Shown piece by piece: positions 40,094 to 52,200 of a DNA stretch of 64,000 nucleotides. Below the pieces are notes generated by a model, which saw only the letters and a list, made by a program, of their open reading frames with translations, did not search any database and was not told the origin of the DNA. Position numbers and translations under genes: made by a program. Within the stretch, counting starts at the first letter, position 1, and every line of letters starts with the position of its first letter. The DNA lies in assembly GCA_911728455.2 (NCBI GenBank), contig OU452236.1:6628171-6692170 (forward strand), read 5' to 3'. Source of the DNA: Marthasterias glacialis. Its lineage: Eukaryota; Echinodermata; Asteroidea; Forcipulatida; Asteriidae.

Positions 40094-40238
40094 TTAAGTT
40101 GCGCATCCACTTCCGGCGACCAAGTCATGCTTCAGATCCTCCAGTTTGTCATTAATCTTCTTCCATCTTTTGCTCTTGAGTTTGTTACCAGTTGGCCACT
40201 CGTAGAAGGACATCCTCTCATCAACTATGTATTTATAG
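40094..40238 (-). CDS. C3: Gene A last exon: C-terminus and stop
   Basis: Starts after TTTTTTCCAG with YKYIVDERMSFYEWP and ends GSGCAT followed by TAA. It matches the C3 end (SYIIGKDTWVEHWP ... VFGCPN stop). The penultimate Cys that closes the NTR fold is present. Confidence 0.93.
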
Positions 40239-43200
40239 CTGGAAAAAACGCAATAAAAAAGGCGTGTGAAAACATAGGCGAATGAATCGGGGGGGGGGGG
40301 GCAATTCCGTTTACAGGTTGCTTTGTGCATATCTGTACAAACCACTTTTCGGCTGCTATGGTCTTCTACTGGTTTAAAGGGAAAATGAGACCATTTGTGG
40401 CTCCTATGTGCATTTTTTTACAAGCCACTTTTAGGCTGCTAAGGTCTTTTACTGGTTTGAAAGGAAATCTTGAGGCCGATTGCACCGCAATGGGCATTTT
40501 GGTAAAAGCCACTTTTCGGCTGCTATGGTCTCCTCCTGGTTTGAAGGGAAATCTTGAAGCTGTTTGTGGCTGCTATGGGCATTTTGGTACAAGCCACTTT
40601 TGGGTGCTATGGTCTCTTACTGGTTTGAAGGGAAATCTTAAAGCCGTTTGCAGCTGCTATGTGCATTTTGGTACAATTAAGCCCGCTTTTGGCTGCTATG
40701 GTCTTTACAAGTTAAGGGTCTCAAATGCATTCTTTATTACTTAAGCTCAAAGAACCCCCATGATGACTAAGACTCGGTTGTTTACTCTAAGTTTGCAAAT
40801 CTTAAGCACAAAATCAGTGCTTTAGTAACTCACCTGGATTGACCCATGGTGTTTCTAATCTGAAGTCCACCAGCTCCGACCACCAGGTAGTTCTTCTTCT
40901 TGATATCAGGGGTACCACATGTCTTGCTCTTCCAGAAAGTTCGATTTTCCCCTTTGGTCACAAGATCAAGACCTTGGACCACAAAAGTAAAAGAAGATTG
41001 ATGCATTCATCATAACAATAATAACAACTGTAATTAAATAGTGCCAAAAACAGTTAGGAAAAAAAGTCTTGACGTGCTCAAAAACAACAAAAAGGCAAAC
41101 TACGATGACTTGAACAGGAAAGTTTTGAGGTCCAGTAAACTGATAACTTCGTTTACCATATGATTTGGTGGTAACAGTTGGAGTAACGAGGATGTCTTTG
41201 CTTGCAGAACGGAGGTTTCTCACGGGCATGTATTCAGTGAGTGGATCATTCAGGCAAATAGGTCAAATTCCATGACGACATTGAAATGTTTGGAGTAGAA
41301 TTTTAAAGACGATGCAAGAATGAACAGGAAGCCAATGAAGTAATTGCAAAGCTGGAGTAACGGGTTAAATGATGACTTTGTAGGCCCTTTTTAGGCCCCT
41401 TGTACAAACGACATCACACACGACTGTAGATAAACACTGCACATTTCAAGCAATGCGAGGGGTTGGAATCACAAGTCGTATCATAGACTGATGCCCTGTC
41501 TTCATTCTGTTCAAGGATACAGCTGAGAGTAGAAGCCAGCCACTACTTTCACTCACATTTGGCTGGCGACCGTTAAAATAACTTTGGCTGAAGGGCAGAA
41601 TGATGAGGACGGAGGAAAGAAATTCAAGACTTTCAAACTTACCTTGTTTAAGTGGAGCCAGAATAGTCATTGTGAAGTACTGGAAATTCCCCTTCTGCTT
41701 TATCGACAAGACTTTCACTTCATATGCTGAAAAACAATTTTGAAAACCCTGATTGTTTACTACCGACCAGCAACCTCTTGTTACGTCATTACGTCACATG
41801 CATGATCATCGTCTGCATGCGCAAGGTTTTTACTACTTCCGGCTCAAAAGCTGGCAAAGATTTGCACAAAATAAAAATCACTCATTTCACTGCTCAAAGC
41901 CATACCTCACGACAGATATGGATAAAGCAGATCTCGAGTCTTTGTAAACATGTGTAAAAGCAACTTAATTAAATTTGTTTTCATACATATTTCCTACAGG
42001 CTTCTGGTAATCATTGGAGCCAGTTTCAGACTAGACTTGATTCAAGTCCCATTCTCGTGCAAGGTCCCTAACATCCTGCATCAACGAGCAAAGCCGTATA
42101 CCAGTGCGCCCCGAGCATTGAAATGCAGCAGTTACGGTGAGAGTGCAAAATGACTAAGCAGTACAAGTTGAGGGGTGCAGCACAATAACAACAGTTCTGA
42201 CTGAGAGAATGTATGCAACATAACAAGGACTCTGCACAGGATTGGGACTTGAGTCAAGTATAGTTACAGGGAAGTGGGAGTGGCTTATAGTGGGATTACC
42301 TCCCACTTACAAACGGGATCAATCTCTCGTTTACTAATCACTCTCAACACTAAAATAAACCCAGCAATTTCAACAGAAGAACTCAATTAATTATGAAAAT
42401 TTAAGTTAAATTAGCCAAAACAGAGGGGGCTAGCAGTCGCTAAAGTCTGAAGGCTGGTGGCGCTGTTTAATTAATTTCATCTACAGCATGCCGAGCAGTG
42501 ATGCGAATGCAAGCTTCATATACAAACAAAGAAAATAATCAAGGTAAACACTATGGAAAATCTACAAGGGCCTGGCAGCGAAGTCAGTTTGCCTGGCTAC
42601 ACTTACTTCTTCAAAATGTAATTATCTTTGGTGGTATCTTGCCTCTTGTATACTCACCAAAATGTTCAGCAGATTCACATGCTTTGGCTGTGACGCCTTC
42701 CAAGTCAGATAGTTTGGTGTAAGGGTTCTTTGCACATCTCCCTGTTTAATAATAATAATAATAATACTGAGAATTTATAGCGTGCCAAAATCTGTTAAAA
42801 AAGACACTCATCGCACGAGCTGAAAATAAGACCAAACTGGGCATTAAAGACAGTGAACTATAACTTAAGGAACAAGAGGATTTTTAAGAGAATCTTAAAA
42901 TCTGAAATGTGTCAGCCAGTTTGATTTGGAGAGGGAGGGCGTTCCAGAGGGTAGGTGCTGAGCGTGAAAATGCGCGGTCCCCCCAGGAGTGACGTGAGCG
43001 CTGAATCCCAGTGCGGTCTTGACGTGAGGACAATTCTTCTAATACAAAAATCAACGAGCTCCGATCAACAGAAGTGTCATATTGATGTGATGTTTTCTTA
43101 GCAAAATCACACGCTGCCACACGCACGCTTGCAAGATGACGTTTTTCTTTTTTTGGAAGATCGAATGTTATATGGGAAGAGTAAAAACACGATTTTCTCA

Positions 43201-46200
43201 AAATTGTTTTTGCTTAATTTTTGTGTGTAGACCTTTCTTTTGTTGATAAACAAACCACGCTGGTTGACTTGGGTGGCCAAATGTTAGCAAAACATTCAAT
43301 CTTGAAGACAGACGTAGTGACCGAATTCAACATTTTTGCAAACTTTCTATTTGAAGAAAATACATCATTCCATTATTGGTAGGTTTGTTTCCAACAAATT
43401 CAACACTATTTTTGAATATTTGTGTAACATTTTTACAAACTGTGATTATCTGTTTTTGCTTTGCATTGATGGGTCCCCATAGTTTCTCCAACCTTGGTTG
43501 GTGAAAACTCAGGCTGTGACAGTGCAAAAGAGAGGTCTATATGAAAATAAAACATAAACATGCCGTCTACCGGCCATGTTGCATTACAAAAATAGGATAA
43601 GTCATTGGTCTCAGTCTTGGACCTTGAGGACCCATTCCCCTCTGCCGCCCTCAGTCTTGTACGTTTGTACCTCTTCTTCAAGTCTTGTTCCCAAACTACA
43701 TCACCCATAATACTATATGTACTGATATACAAGAGAGTCTGAAGTCACACACCTGCTGCACAAACACATGTGTCTCCCTCACACAGTGTGTTCAGCATCG
43801 CTGATGCCCCAGCACCGGCATCCTGGGGAAAGGTAAACTTGATACACTCAACAGCTGTGTGAAAACAAAGTTGAGAATTTCTTTAATTTTAAAGTAAGAA
43901 ATATGTCTCAAAATTGGCAAAGCTTCCGTAGTTTTAGAAGTGTACAATTTATTCCCATGAGATGTAGGAGTAATCGATGGGATAAAAGAGTTAATCATGC
44001 ATTCACTGTTGTTAAGAGTAGTTAATAAATCAGTTATTAACTAAGGTTATATTTATTTACCAAGGTTATAGTTAGTCTACCTATAACAGTTAATCATTTG
44101 TACTAAGTTTGCTGTAGTTCTATTGATTAATCACTGAGTTATACTAGTCAACAATACTAGAGAATTGGTAGTTAATCATGTTTTCACTTGGATAACTGTA
44201 GTTTAACACTGATTCACTAGATTCAAATAATAAAATCCCGATTAACTGGGGTTATAGTTTAGGTAAGCAGGGTTAAACAATTTATTTGAGCAGAAAAAAG
44301 TTATATTCAGTAACTGACTAGGTTCAAAATACAAAACCTGTATTAACTAGAATTAAAGTTCAGTTTATCTGGGCAGGCCTGGAGGTTCATCTTTGAGAGG
44401 GCAAGGCCATTATCATTTTGCAAAGCACTTCCATTGGAATATCTTAAAGTCTATGGGTAACGTTTGAAGGGGAACCAAGGCCAAGACCAGGGCAACAGAG
44501 ACCATTCTCTTCATAATTCCAGGCCTACCAGGGTTAAGAAACTTATCGGAGTTGAAAGGAGATATTCAAAGAAACTTTTTAGGTTTAAATTACAAATTCT
44601 GTATTAACTAGGGCTATCGTTTAGTTAATCAGGGTTAAGTTATTTATTGGAGTAAAAAGTAGTTATATTAAGAAACTTTCCAGAATCAAATGATAAAATC
44701 TGTGTAAACTAGGGTTATAGTTTAGTTTATCAGGGTTAAGTAGTTTATTGGACTAAAAATAGTTATATTCAGAAACTTTCAAGATTCAAATGATAAAATC
44801 TGTATTAACTCAGTTTATAGATTAAGTTATCAGGGTTAAGTAGTTTATTGGAGTAAAAAGTAGTTATATTCAGAAACTTTCCAGATTCAAATGATAAAGT
44901 CTGAGTGTTAACTTGGGTTATAGTTTAGTTTATTAGGTCGAGTAGTGTATTGGAGTAGAGAGTAGTTATATTCAGACACTTACTAGGGTTATAGTAGTCA
45001 TATACACGAATCGCTACAGGCTGAGCTTTTCCAACATTAAATGCACGCCTGGCCTGGAATGTAACAGTCTCAGTTTCCTCTGATGTAATCTGCATAAGAT
45101 AAGTGATTATCACATCATGAACTCATTGGAGAAGAATTTAACGATGTCAACCCTCTCAGTCTTGATGCCTTTTCACACAACAAAGATTCTCTGTGTTGAA
45201 CACCGGTCCAAAAAATGAAATTTGCCCCAGATTCTAGTTTAAAATACATCGGTTTGAAATACATTCCTCAAAACAAAAATTAACAAAATAAAAAAAATAG
45301 GAAGAAAAAGAAAAAAAGAAGCATATATATTACTTACTCTATTAAGATAGAAGATAACAGATCGGTCAGTCACTTCATATCGTTGGATATTCCCATTACT
45401 ATCTTTCTTGACCTGAAACACACGAAAAAATTATAATACAGTTTCTTTGATTTCTCACATCTGGTAATATGACGATTATACTACATCTTCATTCTCCTGA
45501 AGACCAGCAGAGTATACTGTTCGAAATGTCGAGACCACACCGGCTCTTTTCAGAGCCACCATTTCTCCCTAAAGAGATTTTAACATGGTTGTACCTGCAA
45601 TTCTACTAGTTTACTAGTTATAGTTTCCTATCTTTCACACCTTGCAAAGCTTCAGACATCACTTACATCTTCAGCATTTGCAACTGTTTCATTATTTTGC
45701 ACAACACACAAAGATACTCCAGGGTGCAACATATCCATTATAAACCTAAGTCAAGTAGACTTTAGTGATCCAAATGTAACACCTGTGTAGATGTCAGATT
45801 TTATTTGTCAAATTTTTAATAACCAATTCAGGACCAAGTCGGTATTTACACAATTTTACCGTGCCTCCGTACGGTATTAATTATCGGCACTTTTGAAATA
45901 ATTTGTTTTTGAGAATGTCATTGTCACATTGAAACCCTGACTCAACAAAGCAAAGACAACATTTATTCTCATAAAAATGCACCGGAATTTTTTGTTCTCT
46001 TTTCAGAAAATGCGGAATCTCTTCACCGTGAGAATCGGCCAACCCTTGGCCTTAAGCCACGGCCGATAATCGGCCATGGTATGCTGGAATCTCGGACTTA
46101 CCTACCATATGCCTAATACTATGATAAACAATTGTGGCAGCCTATCAATCAGTCATCCGCTTTCTGGTTAACAAAAATTGTGCAAATATCCATGTCTTCT

Positions 46201-49200
46201 ACTGGAAAAACTGGTTAAGCACACCCAAGTTCCCAACACCGTTTCAAATATTTTGTAAATTTCCTTCAGAGTCTAGAGAAAATGCTCTATATCATCGCGT
46301 CAGTGCAAAAATGTCATATTTTGATTGTGTAAGGTCTCATCTCCACTTCACATCTCGCACAAAAATGCTCCGTGGAAAAAGACGTTGTATTTCGCAGCCT
46401 GTTGGTTTTGTGTTTTGGTTTTGGGGTTATTTTAAGCGAAGTAAACTGTTTTGACACTTTCAAACTCGTGTGTAACATAAATGCTTTTTTTAGGAAAATA
46501 TGTTTTTGCACTGATGCGACGATATGGTGACATGAAAAATGTCAAGTCCCTGGGGAAATTTATTTTACCTTTTCACCGTTTACCTTATCGCTGTTACACA
46601 TTATGGTAAATGGCTGAAAACTTCTTGGTTTTGTCAGGGTGGGTCATATTTATCAAACCTTTAAGACACTCGCAAGTATTTTCAGTAATGCCGTTATGTG
46701 AAAACTTTCCATACCTGATCAAGATCGCTCAAGAGGGGTGTAAACCCTGTATATAACCCTACATCAAGGATGGCCATCCCAGTTGACTGGCCTTCTTTCA
46801 AGTATCTGCAGATTAAGAGTGGACATAGGTGTATGAACAATAAACTGTGGTTACATTGTCACAATCACTGTAAGTTAACACATCACAAGCGTGCATCTCC
46901 TGTACGAGCAAGGTTCAGGCATGAAATCCGGGCCTTGGAACTTTTTATTATTTTTTTTAAGTAGGAACTTTTTATTGAGGGCTGACCTAAATGTACACTT
47001 TTTATAATCATTTCAGGCTTTTTTACCAATAACTTTGCTGATTTTTCTGAGGGCAAATAAAATCAGCAATTAGATTTAAGTATGGAGGTTATCATGCCTT
47101 AAGGTTTTGGCTACTTTCTGCTCCAAAGCTGGCATACATTTTTGTGTAATACGACCAAAAAACACTAATTTCATCGTTCAACGGCATTTCTTTCGACAGA
47201 AACTGACAAGACCTTGAAACTCTGCAAAAAAAATTACCTGAAAGAGTCCAAAAACCTCATTTTTTGCAAACAAAAATTCAAAAAAAAAACCGAAAAAAAC
47301 CCAAAAAAAAACAACCTGCCCAATGCTTTTCCTATGGGCTTCTGGTAATCATAGGAACTAGTTTGTGTGAAGTGGGCATGGCTAACAGTTGAACTATGAC
47401 ACACTTATGGACAGATTACAGATCAAGGTTTGCCTTTAAAAACAAAGTACAAGGACTTTGAAGCAGCGGTGGCGGCAGCTGCAGCAACGACAGTGACATT
47501 AGCAATGGCAACAGCAACAGCAACAACAACAACAAACAGTTTCTGACTGCTCACTGGGTCGGTTCCCATGGGTCGGTTCCCAGTTTGATACTGCAGCATT
47601 TTCTTTCAGCAATCGGGAGTAGTGGACAACCTTTATCAAAATTTCAAAAGGGCACTGTGATTTGCTACTTTCACTGCCTCTTCATACATAAATTGTAGGA
47701 GCAACCAGTAGTTTCACAACTCAATGAGATTTCAACACAATGTTGGTGTTCTGCAATTCACCTACCTCACTTTGATGTTGTACCTAAAGAGGTACTGGCC
47801 CCCTGAACCTCCGGCGCGTCCCTTTCTACCCAGGTTGGAAACCGTCGAAGGAGTACTAACTTCCTCAACAGGCTCACCCCCGATTCTACCTCTGGAACGT
47901 GAACGTCCGACCCTTCCAACCCTTGACCTGCTGACTCCACCTGCTGGTTCGTTATCCTGCAAAGGTTCCTCTACATCAAAGGACCCTGACGACCTTCCTT
48001 CAACTCCGTTAATGCTGAGGTAAAAGTCACACTTTTCACTGTCTGGCTCTGGGATGTGGTAGCTCGATTCAAACTGGGGGAGGGGGGGGGAAATTATGAG
48101 AATAAGTCCCTAATTAATCATCTGTTTGCAATTTAAACGTTAACAGGGTGTTGTACATTGACTTGCCTTGTCACAAGTGAATGCGCAATTTCAGATATGA
48201 AACTTGGTAATTTGCAAAAAAAGAGGAAAAGGCAAGGCAGGGTGACCAATGTAATGTTTTTCAGTTTTCTATGGCACTGTAATTTAAACAAATAGAGGAA
48301 ATCAGCCGATCAGCTGAAAAGTTGCATGCTTGTCAATTTGGATTTTCCTCAGGCTGAAATCGGTGTTGGTACATCACATGATTTAAAGGCAATCTTCTGC
48401 ATAGCAACCCCCAGTTCAGCAAAGCCTGGTTTTCTTCTTGCCTGGTACCCTTCTGCCATACACTTTTATAGAATATCTGTATGTTTTTCTTTATGCGTCC
48501 CTATTGCAACTGTGCATGTGAAACTGCATGGCACTGCCTTTAATCTGACGAAATTCAAACCGAGCGATTACTCTGACAAGAGAAGTCATTGTACTAGACA
48601 TTATTTTAATTCATCTCTGCTGAAGAGCCATGGTAAAAGTAGTGCGATCACAATGCACCAGGCACAATACAATCATCCAAGTGGCTGCAGCTTGGTAACT
48701 TGTAATGGGATTTCAAACCACTAGGAAAACTGACTAGGTATTATAAACACATTTTTTGGGGTGAACATAGAAAAATGGACTAGAGCGGGATATGAACCTG
48801 CATACTCCAAGTTTATGTGCCGGCGCTCTACCAACTGAGCTATCTAGCCCTATGTAAACCCTGAGGTCACAGGTTCAAATCCTGCTCTAGTAAATTTTTT
48901 TTGTTTACCCCTATCCCTAAAGGGGATTTCGTTGTGCTGTCGACCTTTGGGCGCACATTGGCAGTTCTGATTGTATGGTCACTGCATGAAGGAGTGCATG
49001 AGGTCTAACAGATCGTCCTATTGTTGACTAATAGTTGACTTTTAAGACGCTGGCGGCAGCAGACACGACGGTCCTTTTTACCGCTCTGAGCGTGCGCGCA
49101 CATGCTCAGTATTGTGCGCGTTGTTTGGAGCATGCCTACTACTAGTAAGGACCTTCCAAAAGTCTCCCCTTCTTAGTGCGTAACTAATGATAACTTAGGG

Positions 49201-52200
49201 TGCGTCCGATTTAACAGCTTTGGCAGTGGATATGGTCAGATCGCTGGAAACAGTCTTCTTGTCAACACTGCTGCTGCAGCCAAGAGCCATAGTCACAGCC
49301 AAAGTTGCTGGATTCTGATGAGGCATTTACCTTCAGCTGGCCCACTCCTGTCCCTGAAGAGCCAAAATAAACACTGAACTCCGGTTCTTCTTTTGGAACC
49401 TACATGTAAATACAAAACAATCAACAGCAAATCAATAAACAACAACAAAGAGAGATATTGAGATGCCATGGGTTTGCAGGTAATTTGCCATCGTTCGAGA
49501 TCCGTGGTAAGCTTGATACCATGCACCTAGCGTCTCAAAAAGTTAACATTAATCAAGAGACCTTATGCAATGAAGTAATCACGCCCCCATCTTAGAGGTA
49601 AAGCGATGATACAACAATGGATAATGCACAAGTATATATGTGCGGCGAAGAGGATGGGCCAATGAGCAGCTTTCTTTTGATCTCTAGCCGAGGGCGCTCT
49701 ACTCAAATGTCATGTGTATAAGGTCTATTACAATCTCACTACCATTGGCAGCGTGCCAGATAGATACCTCGCGTCTCTAACCCCTTTGTAGTGAAGCACT
49801 GAAAAACAATGCTGATTGGCTTCCAAAAGTGACAGCTTTGTGCTCACACTTGTTAAAAACTTTTCGAGTGCTTTGTAGGGGCGCTTAGTACGTGCGTGTC
49901 AAAATGAGTACACACGTGTCAAAATGCAAGTACTTTGATGCGAACCTACTTCAAAAAGAGTTAATTTCACAATCACCCTAAACTGCATACAGTTAGACAG
50001 GTCACAAATCAATGAGAGGGGGACCAGTTGCTCCATGAACTGATGCCTCTTTTGCGGGCTACCGCATTGGAGCGCGTGTGTAGAGTGGATGGGCCACATG
50101 CCCGATTAAAATCTCCCATATTGTGGGAGATTTGAGCTTTACAATTCTAGTGGTTATGTTCAAGCCAACCTTGGTACCAAAAAGAAAAATGTGCGGCGAG
50201 ATCAATCACCCCTGGGAATGATGTTGGGTCTATTATGGTTGTCATCACTGGACACGCTTGATGGTCTAGTGGTTAAGATCTGCTCTAGAATTAGGAGAAA
50301 AAATGGTGTGTCTGTGGGCTTCCATAGTTTTACGCTCACATTTATACACTTATGTTTTGGGCTGTCAGTTTTGCATTCACATATCATTGGTTCAACAGTG
50401 GAACACAGTACAGCCCTTTGAGTAAAGGGTTAATGTCATGACTTCACAGACTCACCACAATTTTAGAGTGCTGTCTGACGATTGCGTTGGACGGTTTCAG
50501 AACGAACTCATTTAAAAACTGGCTCTCCTCGCAGCTGACTTGACAACTGATATTGATGTTGTTTAACTCGGCCTTGATAGCATACTCAGATAGAGCCTGC
50601 AGAGCAATAACTGTATCCTACAAAATTTGAGAAGAAAAAACTTCTATCAGTACACTGCAATACGAAAAAAAACCCACTTTACTGTCAAGTTAGGTAAAAT
50701 AGTAATTAAACTAGTGCTTTGCATTAGTGCCCTGGTATACAGCCCCGAGCTGCCGTGGCACTCTGGAGGCTTTTCCAAACACAGTATCAACCTCTACCAT
50801 CGCAGGTACCCATTCATACCCCTAGGTGAAGAGAAGTAATTATAGTAAAGCATCTTGCTCAAGGACACAAGTGTCATGATCAGGATTTAAACTCACACCC
50901 CGATGACTTGACCACTAGAATTTGAGGCCGGTGCACTGGACCACTCGGCCATGACAAAAATGATTCAAATATCCAGGGCTCGATTTTACAAAGTCTGATC
51001 TTAAGATGTGTATCAGACCAAATTTAAAAGCAAAATGTGACGTTACGATAAAAACCTCTCAGGCAATAGTGACAACTCATTTTAAGATGAATCTTAGTGT
51101 TTGGAGAAATCAAGCCCAGGAAATAATGTTAGAACTTACAGTTCTCAAAAAATTGCACAGACAGGTGATAAAATATCCCTCTTAAAACAATAAGATTATA
51201 AATTTTTCGTCTCAAAAATGAATAAAATAACAATACTAAAAATGGACATTTATACTGCGCAATACCTGCATGAATATACTCACAAAAAGAAATGCAGAGA
51301 AAACATACAGATAACTCTCACCAGAAAAAATTGACCGTGAAACAAATGGGTTTTTAACTTGGACTTTAATACATCAAGTGAAGACGATTGTCTAATACAA
51401 GGAGGGAGATTATTGCATAGTTTGGGAGCAGTGTATACGCGAATGCCTGATCACCGAGGGTAGCCGTTGATGTTCTTGCAGGGTAAGTCAATAATGTGTG
51501 GTCTTGCAAACTCCTGAGATTGTAAGATGTTTGAGAGAGTGGTTACAGGGTAACAAGCTCCTAAATGTACATTGGTGCTACACCATGAATGGCTTTATAA
51601 AAAGCCGATTCATACCTGAGTTGACACAAATCCACCTTCATAGTTCTCTTGTTCTGTCAGCCAATTGACGATGGCATGGCTGTATGGCACGTCATCCCGC
51701 TCAAGCAAGGCCAGTAGTGCATAGCTTGTTGTTTCCACCTCGATGGCTTTAGGCCGGTTGCTGTACCAGTATGGTTTCGGACCAGCGCCAAAGGACGAGT
51801 CGTCTATTCCCCAGTGGCGATAATTTATTGCTACATGAAAAAATTGAAAAAAACTATAAAGATCATATTTCTTAGAGCACCCTTCATTTAGCGTGGTTGT
51901 TTCAGCTTGTGAATTGGATTGTCTTCAGTTTGAACATCGTGAAGTGAATGGTTTATCGGTCAAACTTATCAGGGATGACGTTTGACAAATGTGAAAATTC
52001 CTGAAAAAATGTCTTGCTGGCCTAGATTCCCTCTTATTCTAGAGCCAGAACCTCTCAAACAATTCATTTCAGGAGGTTTACAGACTCAGTGCATCACCAG
52101 AAATACAAAACTACAGGTTTGGACACAATGTGGACTATTTCTTTTTCTTTGGTGACTTGCTTTACTTCTGTCAAGAAAATTTGGAGGCTCAAGGTGATTT

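Noticed and set aside
42884..43201. Separate host gene on the minus strand (105 codons)
   Set aside because: The pattern GDRAFS...APTLWNALP followed by a tail repeat is the C-terminal end of a LINE reverse transcriptase, 5' truncated.
44230..44983. Interstitial telomere repeat (GGGTTA-like)
   Set aside because: GGGTTA occurs once or twice per 100-bp unit but never as consecutive hexamers.
47724..48023. 99-codon plus-strand frame rich in Pro, Thr and Leu
   Set aside because: It is the antisense of gene A exon 15, whose GC-rich repetitive insert leaves the opposite strand open.
48778..48850. Possible tRNA gene (also 58028-58102)
   Set aside because: A and B boxes are present but the anticodon stem mismatches, several related copies exist, and each is embedded in a longer repeat. 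These are SINE heads.
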